Shown: one piece after another, positions 27,373 through 36,407 of the stretch
Layout of the letters: every line of letters begins with the position of its first letter
How positions within the stretch are numbered: the first letter of the stretch is position 1
Origin: Candidatus Babelota bacterium
GTDB lineage: Bacteria > Babelota > Babeliae > Babelales > Vermiphilaceae
DNA: 64,000 nucleotides
Direction of reading: 5' to 3'
NCBI GenBank assembly: GCA_029262555.1
Contig: JAJCZE010000009.1
Location: forward strand, 39,450 to 103,449
Notes under the pieces: model-generated
Told to the model about the DNA's origin: nothing
The model's input: only the letters and a program-made list of their open reading frames with translations
The model's database searches: none
Program-made: the position numbers and the translations under genes

Positions 27373-27940
27373 CTCTACAACGCTTTTTGTAATCTTTCAT
27401 TCCCAACTTCGCCCCTCCGCGGGAAGCGCAAATGTATTGCTTGCCCAATACATTTAATACAAGGGCAAATAAGAGAAGCATCTCTTATGTATCTCTTTAA
27501 TCCATCTCCATTTCATTTCGATGGATCCTATCTCTGCGATTAAAATGCTCCCCATTCGCCTACTCTTACTTAGAGTATAATTTTTCACAAGGCGCTTATA
27601 CGGCTCAGAGGGCATGTAATCGCGAATGACTTTTGACCCTTATGTTGCGCAAAATAGGTTAGGCTTGAATAGTTCACATTCGCTGCACACTCAAGCCTGC
27701 CATTATAAATAATGCGAATCAGATCTAGCTTGTCGGATATATGATCCGCAGTTGCAACGTAGAAGAATAACTTACTCCAAGCAAGAGTAGGAGAATGGTA
27801 TCCGCCTCAAGCGTAGAGAGATCAATAAGAGATGCTTCTCTTATTTGCCCTTGTATTAAATGTATTGGGCAAGCAATACATTTATGCTCCCTGCATAAGG
27901 GCGAAGTTGAGAATAATAGATTATATGAAGCGTTGTAGAG
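27373..27940. repeat. Dispersed ~0.5 kb hairpin element, copy E (complete, core inverted)
   Basis: Here both outer arms are the same type: CTCTACAACGC at the left and its complement GCGTTGTAGAG at the right, each with an AAATGTATTG hairpin, making a long terminal inverted repeat of ~150 bp. The core (GAGGGCATGTAATCGCGAATGAC...) is inverted relative to copies B, C and D. A TCCATCTCC/GGATCC segment as in copy A is present. The 27233-27997 gap contains nothing else. Confidence 0.88.
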
Positions 27941-27997
27941 CGATAAAACTACTAATGCATCTTAAGAAGAAAATAAAAACGAATATTCTTTCGTTAC

Positions 27998-29071
27998 TTA
28001 CGAATATTGAGAAAGAAATGCCTTTTTGCGCGCCTCATGCTCACTCTCACGAAGAGCATCAACTATCTCACCCATATCGCCAAGCATAACTTGATCAAGC
28101 TTTTTGAGCGTTACGCCCACTTGATGATCACTCACGCGATTTTGAGGATAGTTATACGTACGTACTTTTTCAGAACGGCCACCCGTACCAACCTGCTCTT
28201 TACGCTGCGCGCTCATTTCCTGCATACGCTTTTGCTCTTGAGCCGCTAAAATACGTGCACCCAGCACTTTCATTGCTTTCGCTTTGTTTTTATGCTGCGA
28301 GCGCTCATCTTGGCACGAAACCACTACGCCCGTTGGAATATGAGTTATACGAACAGCTGAATCGGTAGTATTAACGTGTTGGCCTCCCGCGCCACTGGCA
28401 CGAAATACATCAATACGTAAATCACTTGGATTGATAGAAACCTCTACATCTTTTGCTTCAGGCATCACAGCAACAGTTGCAGTAGACGTATGCACGCGGC
28501 CTTGCGTCTCTGTAGCTGGTACGCGCTGCACGCGATGCACCCCAGACTCACGCTTTAAATGCGCGTACACATCATGCCCTTTAATAAATGCGATCACCTC
28601 TTTATACCCCCCAAGATCAGTAAAGCTTTCACTTTCTATTGAAAGCTTCCACCCCTTTGAAAGGGCATAGAGGGTATACATCTTCAGTAAATCGCCCGCA
28701 AATAATGCCGCCTCTTGGCCACCTGTGCCTGCACGAATCTCAAGATAAATGGATCGATCATCATGTTCGCTTGGCGGAGCTAACAGATAATCTAACTCTT
28801 TTTGAGACACAGCTAACTGCTCTTGCAGGTCATCCGCTTCCATCTTGAACAGCTCTGCCATTTCTGAATCAGAACTTTCCGTAGATTGCTCTAAGGCGTG
28901 CGCCCGCTCTTTTTCAAGCGATTGGCACTCTTTGCCTTTTTCAAGCAGCATCGAAAGATGATTGAGCTCTTTTTGAAATCGTTGACGATCAGCACGATCA
29001 AGCTTTTGATCCGCTAAAAGCGGTAACAGCTCGTCATGCCTTTTTTGCAAGGCATCCAATTGGATTAGCAT
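27998..29071 (-). CDS. prfA: Peptide chain release factor 1
   Basis: A 357-residue class I release factor that reads UAA and UAG. It has the [20 protein letters not shown] block with the RF1-type PxT tripeptide (PAT), and the catalytic GGQ in [23 protein letters not shown], which contacts the peptidyl-transferase centre. The N-terminal ~90 residues are helical, as in the family. GGAG precedes the ATG. It lies 18 bp after rpmE in a conserved rpmE-prfA order; the usual third gene (prmC) is absent here. Confidence 0.97.
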   Translation of the reverse strand: MLIQLDALQKRHDELLPLLADQKLDRADRQRFQKELNHLSMLLEKGKECQSLEKERAHALEQSTESSDSEMAELFKMEADDLQEQLAVSQKELDYLLAPPSEHDDRSIYLEIRAGTGGQEAALFAGDLLKMYTLYALSKGWKLSIESESFTDLGGYKEVIAFIKGHDVYAHLKRESGVHRVQRVPATETQGRVHTSTATVAVMPEAKDVEVSINPSDLRIDVFRASGAGGQHVNTTDSAVRITHIPTGVVVSCQDERSQHKNKAKAMKVLGARILAAQEQKRMQEMSAQRKEQVGTGGRSEKVRTYNYPQNRVSDHQVGVTLKKLDQVMLGDMGEIVDALRESEHEARKKAFLSQYS

Positions 29072-29089
29072 ATCGCGTCTCCAAATGGG

Positions 29090-29296
29090 CTAGGCGTTGC
29101 CTTTTTTGAATTTTTTGTTGAATTTCTCGATCTGACCAGCAGTATCAACAAGCTTTTGATCGCCAGTATAGTATGGATGACACTGAGAACATAACGTCAT
29201 TGCAATGTCTTTTTTAGTAGAACGAGTTTGGAAAGTATTGCCGCATACGCAATGAGCAGTAATTTCGTGAAGTTCTGGATGGATGCCTTTTTTCAT
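29090..29296 (-). CDS. rpmE: 50S ribosomal protein L31
   Basis: A 68-residue zinc-type (C+) L31: [22 protein letters not shown], then [28 protein letters not shown]. The CxC and CxxC pairs are the zinc ligands. An in-frame extension runs 30 codons upstream, but AAAGGG six bases before this ATG and the family length fix the start at 29296. It is part of a two-gene operon with prfA. Confidence 0.96.
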   Translation of the reverse strand: MKKGIHPELHEITAHCVCGNTFQTRSTKKDIAMTLCSQCHPYYTGDQKLVDTAGQIEKFNKKFKKGNA

Positions 29297-29433
29297 CAGA
29301 TGCCCTTTAGAAAAAACGTGAATTTTTCGAAATTTAATACCACCAGTATGCCCCAAAAAGGGGCCTTTGTAAAGGGTATCCACCATATTGCATCACGAGA
29401 TCAAATATTCAATTACACCCCCCAAGGCCCTAA

Positions 29434-29748
29434 TCAGTCCTTCAGCTCAATCCGATAGCCATGAAATGGGGTTTTGCTCACATTTTCCGTTGAATGCAGC
29501 TCAACCGGCTCTGTCCACGTAGTGCCATGCACCTGCACCTCAGAAATCACTTTGCCGTCCTTATCAAAGTACTTAAGGGTCGCCGGATTGGCAACGATAG
29601 TAATACTCTTATAGGGATGCATGTGAAGAGGTTCTATTTCACCGGGCTGGATCGTCACTTCTAACACTCGCACTTTCTCATTTTCGAATAAAATCTTATG
29701 GGTTTTCGATGCAACTATCGCGGCATCTTGGCTGTTAGACATGCTCAT
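29434..29748 (-). CDS. Small cupin-domain protein
   Basis: A 104-residue single-domain cupin. The first cupin motif is recognisable: PGEIEPLHMHPYKSITIVANPATLKYFDKDGK, with two His that could bind metal. A second half follows (HGTTWTEPVELHSTENVSKTPFHGYRIELKD). There is no signal peptide, so it is cytoplasmic. The substrate cannot be told. AAGGAA precedes ATG 29748; an ATG two codons later is an alternative. It starts 12 bp after the DUF1622 gene and is probably co-transcribed with it. Confidence 0.82.
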   Translation of the reverse strand: MSMSNSQDAAIVASKTHKILFENEKVRVLEVTIQPGEIEPLHMHPYKSITIVANPATLKYFDKDGKVISEVQVHGTTWTEPVELHSTENVSKTPFHGYRIELKD

Positions 29749-29760
29749 ATTGGTTCCTTT

Positions 29761-30111
29761 TTATGAATTCATTTTTTTGCGCTGACTCGGCGTAATTGCC
29801 TCAAGGTCGTAATGTAAAAAATAACTCAACACAGTTCGTACCAAGACGATAATCGCAAGCATTCCCAAGTTATAATAATCTGGTGCAACCAACGATCCAA
29901 TAATATCGGCACCAACCATAAACTCCAGCCCAAGCAATACACATCGGCCAAACTGCAAACGTATGATACTCAGATCGTATGATCGATGCATGAGGAGCAT
30001 AAAGAGTTGATATAGCGATCGGGCTGCCCCTACAGTAATTACTGCAACTCCTAATAAAGAGATGACCTCTCGAATATATAAAAGAGGCATATCTGCGAAT
30101 AACATATCCAT
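29761..30111 (-). CDS. DUF1622-type small membrane protein
   Basis: A 116-residue protein with three hydrophobic helices: EVISLLGVAVITVGAARSLYQ, a middle one (CVLLGLEFMVGADIIGSLV) and a third (LGMLAIIVLVRTVLSYFLHYDLE). The pattern R-x-FGR-x-x-LLGLEFMVGADII and VRTVLSYFL match DUF1622 as I know it. That family is widespread and functionally undefined. AAAGGAG five bases before the ATG at 30111 sets the start; in-frame codons upstream lack a ribosome site. It is followed at 12 bp by the cupin gene. Confidence 0.82.
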   Translation of the reverse strand: MDMLFADMPLLYIREVISLLGVAVITVGAARSLYQLFMLLMHRSYDLSIIRLQFGRCVLLGLEFMVGADIIGSLVAPDYYNLGMLAIIVLVRTVLSYFLHYDLEAITPSQRKKMNS

Positions 30112-30208
30112 AAAATCTCCTTTCTTGTGTTTGAATCTAAAACTCATACAACGAGAATGTCTAGGGCTTTATGGATGAACTCTCACCTCCCCGTTTAATC
30201 CCACCTCG

Positions 30209-30431
30209 CAAGGCTTCACTGAGGCCCAACCGTTTTACCCAACTGTCGTTGGGGCCCAACCGTTTTACCCAACTGTCGTTGGGGCCCAACCGTTCGCCCT
30301 GAGCTTGTCGAAGGGTTAATAAGCTTCGAGTTACTCTAAATTTTCAACACTCTAACCATAATTAAATAATTTTATCCCATACTTTATACTTCCCCGCTCG
30401 AAACCCTTCGACAAGCTCAGGGCGAACGGGG
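30209..30431. repeat. Tandem 31-bp repeat plus two facing palindromic repeat units
   Basis: The unit GGCCCAACCGTTTTACCC...TCGTTGG is repeated in tandem (~30222-30285), followed by palindromic repeat units at ~30290-30317 and 30393-30431 in opposite orientation. The arrangement is a denser version of the repeat complexes near 1000, 15700 and 58850. No gene is seen in 30112-30517. Confidence 0.8.
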
Positions 30432-30517
30432 TTAAATTCCATATTCATTGCATTATAAGATTAAAAATATTTACAATTACCCTATATAAAACCTGTTTTT
30501 ATTAAGGGGAGAAGATT

Positions 30518-30739
30518 ATGGATAAATTCACAAAGCGCACAATCATGATCACAATCATAGTTCTTGTTATTTTAGGTATCGCAGGATATGTAGGATATCG
30601 ATTTTATGAATATGCGGTACAAGATGCAACGCAACGCATTCAAGCGGGCGTATCCTCTGGAGTATCTGAAGGGGTGCAAGATGGCGTTGGTGGCGTGGTT
30701 AATCCTCTCAACATGGTCAAAAAGCTAATTGGCCAATAA
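30518..30739 (+). CDS. Small single-span membrane protein
   Basis: A 73-residue protein with a basic N-terminus (MDKFTKRT), one membrane helix (about residues 9-28) and a Gly/Val-rich tail with repeats of the type GVSSGVSEGVQDGVGG. The ribosome site AGGGGAG is strong. Its last 15 bases overlap the end of the convergent DoxX gene. No known family recognised; the tail may pack in the membrane or bind a partner. Confidence 0.6.
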   Translation: MDKFTKRTIMITIIVLVILGIAGYVGYRFYEYAVQDATQRIQAGVSSGVSEGVQDGVGGVVNPLNMVKKLIGQ

Positions 30740-31147
30740 CAGAAAATCGAGTGAAAATGGCCCGCTTCCTGCGATCACAAATCCAATAAATACAATCATC
30801 TGAGAAAGTGGAAATGAGATATATCCATAGCTATCACCTTTTTTAATGTGATATATCACTGCTACAAGCATGGTAAATGCCATGAAAGCAGCAGCGACGC
30901 GGGTCCATAATCCTAACGCTAAGCATATACCGCCTCCCAATTCAGCAGCAACGGCACACAGCCCCCAAAACATCGGCGCAAAGGTTATTCCAAGATTTGC
31001 CATTTGCTGACCAGTCCAGAGCCACTCTTCTGGCCCTCTTTTTAGTTTTAATCCGCCATGGATAATAAACAAAATTCCCATACCCATTCGAATTATTGTC
31101 AACGCCCATTCATTTGCAATAGCCGTTGAACTCAAAAAATCATACAT
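30725..31147 (-). CDS. DoxX-family membrane protein
   Basis: A 140-residue protein with four hydrophobic helices. The family pattern is clear: IIRMGMGILFIIHGGLKLKRGPE, then ANLGITFAPMFWGLCAVAAELGGGICLALGLWTRVAAAFMAFTMLVAV, and a final SFPLSQMIVFIGFVIAGSGPFSLD. DoxX-like proteins are small membrane subunits or redox-associated proteins; the exact role of this branch is not known. AGGAGA precedes the ATG. It lies just downstream of a decayed asparaginase gene on the same strand. Confidence 0.88.
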   Translation of the reverse strand: MYDFLSSTAIANEWALTIIRMGMGILFIIHGGLKLKRGPEEWLWTGQQMANLGITFAPMFWGLCAVAAELGGGICLALGLWTRVAAAFMAFTMLVAVIYHIKKGDSYGYISFPLSQMIVFIGFVIAGSGPFSLDFLLLAN

Positions 31148-31161
31148 ACATTCTCCTTAGA

Positions 31162-31326
31162 TTATCGAAAGGTAAAATATTTTTTCATTTCTTCCATACT
31201 CGCATTATTTGAAAGTGCGAGCATTAAAAGCAAACGGGCTTTTGGGCTGATCATATCACCAACCAAAATGCACCCCACATCACCATAAATAGGATATACT
31301 GCCCCATTAAATACGCGCGTTGCAAT
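31162..31326 (-). pseudogene. C-terminal remnant of an L-asparaginase gene
   Basis: Translating the minus strand up to a TAA at 31162-31164 gives IATRVFNGAVYPIYGD, then VGCILVGDMISPKAR, then LLLMLALSNNASMEEMKKYF. This reads as the conserved C-terminus of L-asparaginase type proteins (RxxNGxV... GDxxSPxKARxLLMLAL). Upstream of about 31326 the frame no longer makes family sense, and no N-terminal part with the TGGT active site is present. So the gene has lost nearly everything but ~55 codons. The remaining 31327-31445 shows no other feature. Confidence 0.7.
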
Positions 31327-31445
31327 CGTATAATAAATGAAGAAAGTAAAAAGCGTTTGGTATTCACTCGGCTCTCCTTTATAGCAATACGTATTACAGA
31401 GTATGTGAACACGCTACTATAAGGGAGAAAGGAATTCAACGATCA

Positions 31446-31477
31446 AAAAAAGGCCCGCACTAACGCGGGCCTTTTTT
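31446..31477. terminator. Strong bidirectional-looking terminator
   Basis: A perfect 13-bp stem AAAAAAGGCCCGC / GCGGGCCTTTTTT with loop ACTAAC. It lies 18 bp after the stop of the ATAD3-like gene (minus strand) and ends that operon. Confidence 0.9.
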
Positions 31478-31495
31478 ACAAATATAACTGATATA

Positions 31496-32821
31496 TTATG
31501 CAAATGTATGGAATGTATTTTTCATCTTACTTTGCTCTACAGCGCGATCAATAAAGCCGTGGAGTTTTGCTTGATCAAATACGCTCCCAGCAAATACCTG
31601 CTGCTGCGATAAAGAGAGCATGCAGTATGAAATATTACGTCCAGAAAAACCATCCAATTTACGTGCAATTTCATTCACAATTTCAGGAGTAAATGCTGCA
31701 CGTTTACTTGCAGTGAAATACTTCGGTACAAATTGATTTATAATTTGCACACGCTGTTCTTGCTGCGGCAATCCAAAATAAATAAACTGCCCAGGCCCAA
31801 CCCTATCAATCACCGCTTTTGGCAATTGGTTTGGATGGTTAGTTGAGAATATCAATGAAATAGTTTTACTTTCCGTACCCGTTAAATTTAAAAACGAGTT
31901 TAATACTGCGTAAAGCTCTTCAGTCATTTCATGTTTATTTGGATCTTTCAAGAATGCATCCGCTTCATCAATAAAGAGAATCAGACCATTTTTACTTGCA
32001 CTGGCCCAATTAAACACATCTTTCAACTTCTCTTCAGCTTTTCCAGATTTAAGTAACTTCTGAACGTTACCACCACTCATCATGGCATAATCAAGGCCAG
32101 ACTCTAACGCAATTGCTCGTGCAGTTGCCGTCTTACCCGTACCTGGCTCACCATAAAATAGATAGTTTAAGAAAAAGTTCTTATGCTTTCCAATCCGCTT
32201 ATATGAAGCAACAATATGATCCACCTGCGCTTGCAATTCTGGATCAAAGTGCAATTCTTCTATTCCACTTTTTTGCTTCTTTTCTTTTAAAACATTTTGC
32301 TTTATAAATTTCTCAACTGGGCTTTTTACCGACGTTTCATCAATCAATGGCGGTGTAAAAAGATAGTTTTCAAGCATTTGGCGCATAATCGGCATCACGT
32401 TTCTAAAGAAATACACCCCGCCAGCCAATCCAATTCCTGCACCAGTCAAGCGAGTTATATTGTCTTTCGTTAAAAAGATATCGTTAAATGCCTGGAATTC
32501 AGCTTTTCTCTTGGCTGCATCGATGCCAGCCTGCTTTTTTGCTTTGGCCATCTCAAGCGCTGCTTTTCTTTGATTTGCCTCATGAGTAACCTCGCCTACA
32601 GCAGCCTCAGCAACTTGCTCAAAAGCTCTCAATCCTATTCGCTCGAAAGTTTTCTCAGCCGTAGTCTTATCTTTTTCATCCTTTTCATCGATACGCCTGA
32701 GATCGTAACTAATACCATCCAAAGCGTTTCCTAATAGATCTAAACCCTTATTAGCCATAATTGGCGTGCATAGACCAATAGCGAATAACGCTAGCAATGC
32801 TTTATTATATATTATTTTCAT
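31496..32821 (-). CDS. ATAD3-like AAA+ ATPase with signal peptide
   Basis: A 441-residue protein: signal peptide (1-23, ending PIMA), charged coiled coil (~45-112), one membrane segment (~124-140), then an AAA+ domain. Walker A is GEPGTGKT (224-231), Walker B ILFIDEADAF (281-290), sensor 1 STNHP (~326-330), and DR (~339-340) sits at the arginine-finger region. The layout and wording match eukaryotic ATAD3, an inner-membrane mitochondrial ATPase: ESGLDYAMMSGGNV (ATAD3 HSGMDYAIMTGGDV), FNWASASKNGLILFIDEADAF, and PPLIDETS before the domain. AAA domains need ATP, which the periplasm lacks, so signal plus membrane anchor suggests an unusual topology or delivery to host. The ATG at 32821 follows GGAGG; an upstream ATG at 32872 overlapping the previous stop (ATGA) is an alternative. 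Last gene of a three-gene operon. Confidence 0.88.
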   Translation of the reverse strand: MKIIYNKALLALFAIGLCTPIMANKGLDLLGNALDGISYDLRRIDEKDEKDKTTAEKTFERIGLRAFEQVAEAAVGEVTHEANQRKAALEMAKAKKQAGIDAAKRKAEFQAFNDIFLTKDNITRLTGAGIGLAGGVYFFRNVMPIMRQMLENYLFTPPLIDETSVKSPVEKFIKQNVLKEKKQKSGIEELHFDPELQAQVDHIVASYKRIGKHKNFFLNYLFYGEPGTGKTATARAIALESGLDYAMMSGGNVQKLLKSGKAEEKLKDVFNWASASKNGLILFIDEADAFLKDPNKHEMTEELYAVLNSFLNLTGTESKTISLIFSTNHPNQLPKAVIDRVGPGQFIYFGLPQQEQRVQIINQFVPKYFTASKRAAFTPEIVNEIARKLDGFSGRNISYCMLSLSQQQVFAGSVFDQAKLHGFIDRAVEQSKMKNTFHTFA

Positions 32822-32868
32822 TTCATAACCTCCACGATTATTTTTCTGTTTATTACTTAATGTTTTCT

Positions 32869-34776
32869 TCATACCATCTCCATTTTTTGCTTATTTTTTT
32901 CTGTATATATCAGATGCTCAAATCCGAGTAATTGATACATTGTGCGCGCATCCTGGACCACATACTTATATGATGGTTTTTTATTTTCATATACTCTCAA
33001 TAGTGCAGCACCCAACTCAACAAAAAAGCGGAGCTCTCGCTGCGTATCAGTAAGCATTTCACACGTTTGTGTTACCAAAAAAGATGCAAACTGATCGTAT
33101 TCATACAGCGCTTTACGTAGTTTTTCTTTCCAATCAGCTCCAAACTGGTTCTCAAAAAGCTGTGGCAAGCTCTTTCGCATTGCAACCAAGTCTCTTTTGT
33201 GCGCTGCTTGTAATACATCCCCATACTCATCTCCATATACGTGATATACTCGGCACACATCTTGAATAAAAGGAGTAATTCCTTCCGGAACGGATTGTGA
33301 TAACGTCACGGCCGATGGAGCAGAAAATTCCGAACTGTTTACCGCAATTTCCGGAGCGTCAAATCCGAGAGTAAGATACATACCGCGAGCCAATGCGATA
33401 CTATTTTTATACGTTGGTTTTTTACCGTAATAAATCGCATCAAGTGCTACACCCAATTCAATCATACGCATATAATCAGCATGATGATCAGAAAGTGATT
33501 TTCGGCTTTTTTTCATTACAAAATCAGCATAATTTTCAAAAGTATACAGCGCATCCTGAAGTTGAGTCCGCCAAGCAGCACCAAATCGTTGCGCGTAAAT
33601 GACATCCATCGCTTTTTTCATTGCTTGAACATCTGCTTTTTGCGCAGCTACTATCAAATCTTTATATTGCGCAACATTGATTTTGTAATAACGGCACAGC
33701 AATTCAGTCTTTACACTCACTCCATGCCTACGAGCCAACCATTGATTTGCAAGCTTTTTGCCCGCCTTCCATCCAATCACAAAACCAGAAACCGTTCCGA
33801 TTCGCTTACCTGGACTGAAAAACTTAAGCGCCATAGAGTAGCCCCTGCTTTGCTCGTAAAATCGTTTTTTAAGCTCTGCAATCAAAAAATTGTCATCTAC
33901 ACTTTTGAATAACTCAGCATCACTACCTTTTTGCCTACGCTTCAATTCTTTAATTAAATCATCATTACTTAAATCTTGTATAGTTGATGGCTTTGGTGCT
34001 TCTGCTGAAGTTTCAGCAGGAGCTGCCGTAGCTGCTGATGTGCCTGCAGTTGCTGAGGGCACTTCCTGCCCTGCTGCAGCTCGAGTAGCACGCTCTGCTG
34101 CTGCATTAAAATCTCCACGACGCATTCGACGAAGTAAATCCGTAGCTACACCAGCATTAAGCGCACCCGCACCTAATCCAACACCTGCAGCAACTTGTGC
34201 AGGATCAATATCTCGTGCACGTAATACTGCCTCTGCTTGAGTCATAAATGCTTGATCTGCTCCCGCTCCAGCACCCATCGCTTGCGCTGCAGTTGCCACC
34301 ATCGAAGGATCTACCCCTGCTCGCTGCGCAAACTGAGCTGCTTGAGCCATAAACTCTTGATCTTCTTCCGCTCCAGCACCCATTGCTTGCGCTGCAGCTG
34401 CCGCTGCCGCAGGATCTACCTCCCCTTGCTGCGCAAGTCGAGTTGCTTGGGCCATAAAACTTGCAGTCGTGCCCGCTCCATCATCAGAATCATCATCAGA
34501 AGAAAGTTCAACCTCTAAATCATCAATAGTAGTATCCAAATTATCGTCCAAATCTAAATCTAGATCCAACTCAGAAGTATCATCCAATATCCCATCAATA
34601 TACTTTTTTCCAAGGGAGCTCAAAAACATCGACCCCATATATGCCCCACCACATTTGGCAGTAGCAAGAGCTGCACGCTCTGCATACGATAGTGACGGTT
34701 TATCGGTAAACGCATTTGCGGAAATAATTGTTAGCAAGAGAAGTATCGCTACCCCTATTAGACTCTTTTTCTTCAT
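32869..34776 (-). CDS. Large secreted modular protein with two copies of a YYGKKP module
   Basis: A 635-residue protein of no family I know. Signal peptide ~1-22 (ending ANA); an Asp/Leu-rich acidic tract (~68-100); three tandem 35-residue Ala-rich repeats (106-207, each starting [SEA]FM[AT]QA and containing DP); a Thr/Ala/Pro linker; then two related ~123-residue modules (352-475 and 499-623). Shared module marks are FGAxW, ALYxxxxxA, EhGxALxxhY, KKP[ST]YK and A-R-x-MY-x-LGF. The gene at 34787 has a third copy. The ATG at 34776 is set by GGGGAGGG; upstream in-frame codons are not credible. It lies between two secreted-protein genes, downstream of one module relative and upstream of the ATAD3-like ATPase, so the module proteins may be its partners or substrates (inference). 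Confidence 0.78.
   Translation of the reverse strand: MKKKSLIGVAILLLLTIISANAFTDKPSLSYAERAALATAKCGGAYMGSMFLSSLGKKYIDGILDDTSELDLDLDLDDNLDTTIDDLEVELSSDDDSDDGAGTTASFMAQATRLAQQGEVDPAAAAAAAQAMGAGAEEDQEFMAQAAQFAQRAGVDPSMVATAAQAMGAGAGADQAFMTQAEAVLRARDIDPAQVAAGVGLGAGALNAGVATDLLRRMRRGDFNAAAERATRAAAGQEVPSATAGTSAATAAPAETSAEAPKPSTIQDLSNDDLIKELKRRQKGSDAELFKSVDDNFLIAELKKRFYEQSRGYSMALKFFSPGKRIGTVSGFVIGWKAGKKLANQWLARRHGVSVKTELLCRYYKINVAQYKDLIVAAQKADVQAMKKAMDVIYAQRFGAAWRTQLQDALYTFENYADFVMKKSRKSLSDHHADYMRMIELGVALDAIYYGKKPTYKNSIALARGMYLTLGFDAPEIAVNSSEFSAPSAVTLSQSVPEGITPFIQDVCRVYHVYGDEYGDVLQAAHKRDLVAMRKSLPQLFENQFGADWKEKLRKALYEYDQFASFLVTQTCEMLTDTQRELRFFVELGAALLRVYENKKPSYKYVVQDARTMYQLLGFEHLIYTEKNKQKMEMV
34156..34461. 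repeat. Three tandem 105-bp coding repeats
   Basis: These encode residues 106-207 of the 635-residue protein. Each unit begins FMAQA or FMTQA, carries a DP and (in units one and two) ends AAQAMGAGA. The units differ at many third positions, so the array is not recent. Confidence 0.8.
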
Positions 34777-34786
34777 ACACCCTCCC

Positions 34787-35479
34787 CTATTTTTCTTCCG
34801 TATTAAACGGATCATAGATGCCAATCTGCTGATACAGCTTGGCCGCTTGAGCAACCATCTGTTTTTTAGATGGCTTTGAACCAAAATAAAGATTTTCAAG
34901 CGCTGCACCAATTTCAATCATGCGCAACATCAATAATTCACGCTCATTCAACGAAGATCTTTTTAGTCCAATCAAATAGGCAGCAAAATCACGATAATGC
35001 GTCAGAAACTCAGACAATTCTTTCTGCCAATTTGCTCCACAATGCTGAGCTAATAACACGCTCAATGCATCACATAATGCAGTGCTATTTTTTGTTTGCG
35101 CACGCTCTAAGACAGCGCGATATTGCTCTACATTTATATCGTAAAAAAGTGCAATTTTTTGCACAGAATAACTCACTCCGTTTTGACGAGCAAAAAGCTG
35201 AGTAGCCAAGGCATCCATTGCCGTATATCCACCCGTAAATCCAGCCGCACAAAGAGCCACTCCACAAGCCGCCTGAGTATCATCCCTATAATAGTTCTTC
35301 ATACTACTATCAATAACTGGAATTCCTACTAATCCAACGCTCGCACCAATTCCACGCAATACAATGCGTGCAGCACGCTGTCTGCCTGTCAGAGATGACG
35401 CATCTTGAAATGCTTGTATGCCAAAAACAGCACATAGAAGAAATAACAATGTTTTTTTAACCAAAAAGAACGCTTTCAT
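34787..35479 (-). CDS. Secreted protein with one YYGKKP-type module
   Basis: A 230-residue protein with a signal peptide (1-23, ending IQAF), two short hydrophobic stretches (~45-57 and ~70-84) and a C-terminal module (101-222) homologous to the two in the next gene: GVSYSVQKIALFYDINVEQY, HCGANWQKELSEF, RMIEIGAALENLYFGSKPSK, KLYQQIGI. GGAGGG before the ATG at 35479 sets the start. Ten bp separate it from the next gene. First gene of the operon ending in the ATAD3-like ATPase. A dedicated function cannot be inferred. Confidence 0.75.
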   Translation of the reverse strand: MKAFFLVKKTLLFLLCAVFGIQAFQDASSLTGRQRAARIVLRGIGASVGLVGIPVIDSSMKNYYRDDTQAACGVALCAAGFTGGYTAMDALATQLFARQNGVSYSVQKIALFYDINVEQYRAVLERAQTKNSTALCDALSVLLAQHCGANWQKELSEFLTHYRDFAAYLIGLKRSSLNERELLMLRMIEIGAALENLYFGSKPSKKQMVAQAAKLYQQIGIYDPFNTEEK

Positions 35480-35512
35480 TCGCTCCCTCCATTTATGCAA
35501 GAATAACCTCAT

Positions 35513-35820
35513 TAATCCCTATAAATATAGCAAAAAAGGCGCTTTCTGACAACACCCCCCCCCTCCATAGCAACAACACTCCGATTCGCCCTACTAAAAG
35601 CACTATCCAGGATTACTCTTTTCAGACTGAAATGTCGGCCAAAAGTAGGCCTATAGTGAAACACGACTGGCAATGCGCCTCGGTTCCAATCTACTTCATC
35701 AACTAGCTAATCATCGCTTTTCCATGTAATATCAAAGTATGAATCTGAGATATCACAGAAGATCAATGAAAATTCTAAATATTGCGTGTGAAAACTCAAA
35801 GTAAAAAGGATTCAAGCTTC
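35513..35820. other. Intergenic region without recognisable gene
   Basis: This separates the divergent operon start (35479, minus) and the DNA glycosylase (35821, plus). It contains a run of nine C (near 35556) and A+T-rich DNA. I see no repeat copy, tRNA or conserved frame. Promoters for both sides probably lie here but I could not place them confidently. Confidence 0.5.
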
Positions 35821-36393
35821 ATGAAAGCAATCAATAAAAATCGCTGCTTTGGCAATAAACCCAATCAAAAATTTTATGCTGAATATCATGATACAGAGTG
35901 GGGCATTCCACAGCATAATGATCAAAAACTATTTGAGATGCTCATCCTTGAAGGCGCACAGGCCGGATTGAGTTGGGAAACTATTTTAAAAAAGCGTGAT
36001 GGATACCGAAAAGCATTCCACAACTTTGATCCGGTTAAAGTTACCGCAATGAGTGATGCGCAGCTTCAAGCACTTTGTAACAACAAAGAAATAATTCGCA
36101 ATCGATTAAAAATCAATGCAGCGCGCCAAAATGCTCTTATTTTCTTAAAAATACAACGAGAGTTTGGCTCTTTTAATGATTATATATGGGGCTTTGTTAA
36201 CCACTCACCTATCCTCAATCATTGGCAAACGATCAGCGATATTCCAGCTGAAACAGCTCTCAGCAATACTATCTCAAATGACTTAAAAAAGCGTGGTATG
36301 AAATTTGTTGGGCCTACAATTATATATGCCTATATGCAAGCAATTGGTATGGTTAACGACCATCCTCTTAATTGCTGGCTTTACAAAAAATAA
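35821..36393 (+). CDS. tag: DNA-3-methyladenine glycosylase I
   Basis: The enzyme removes 3-methyladenine from alkylated DNA. The 190-residue protein has all Tag signatures: NRCFG at the start, FYAEYHDTEWGIPQHNDQKLFEMLILEGAQAGLSWETILKKR, and a C-terminal GPTIIYAYMQAIGMVNDHPLNCW. The zinc-binding set (Cys near residue 8, His in EYHD, His and Cys in DHPLNC) is intact, as are the hydrophobic pocket residues around EGAQAGLSW. AAAGGA precedes the ATG at a slightly long spacing; a TTG farther upstream is less likely. A frameshifted methyltransferase follows after 14 bp and may have shared its transcript. Confidence 0.94.
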   Translation: MKAINKNRCFGNKPNQKFYAEYHDTEWGIPQHNDQKLFEMLILEGAQAGLSWETILKKRDGYRKAFHNFDPVKVTAMSDAQLQALCNNKEIIRNRLKINAARQNALIFLKIQREFGSFNDYIWGFVNHSPILNHWQTISDIPAETALSNTISNDLKKRGMKFVGPTIIYAYMQAIGMVNDHPLNCWLYKK

Positions 36394-36407
36394 TCAATAG
36401 GTATTTC

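Noticed and set aside
27373..27940. Integron cassette or attC-like site
   Set aside because: The inverted arms superficially recall attC folding, but there is no integrase, no cassette gene and no attC core; dispersed distribution fits an interspersed repeat.
31251..31439. 62-codon minus-strand frame beside the asparaginase remnant
   Set aside because: It overlaps the remnant in another frame and has no ribosome site or family resemblance.
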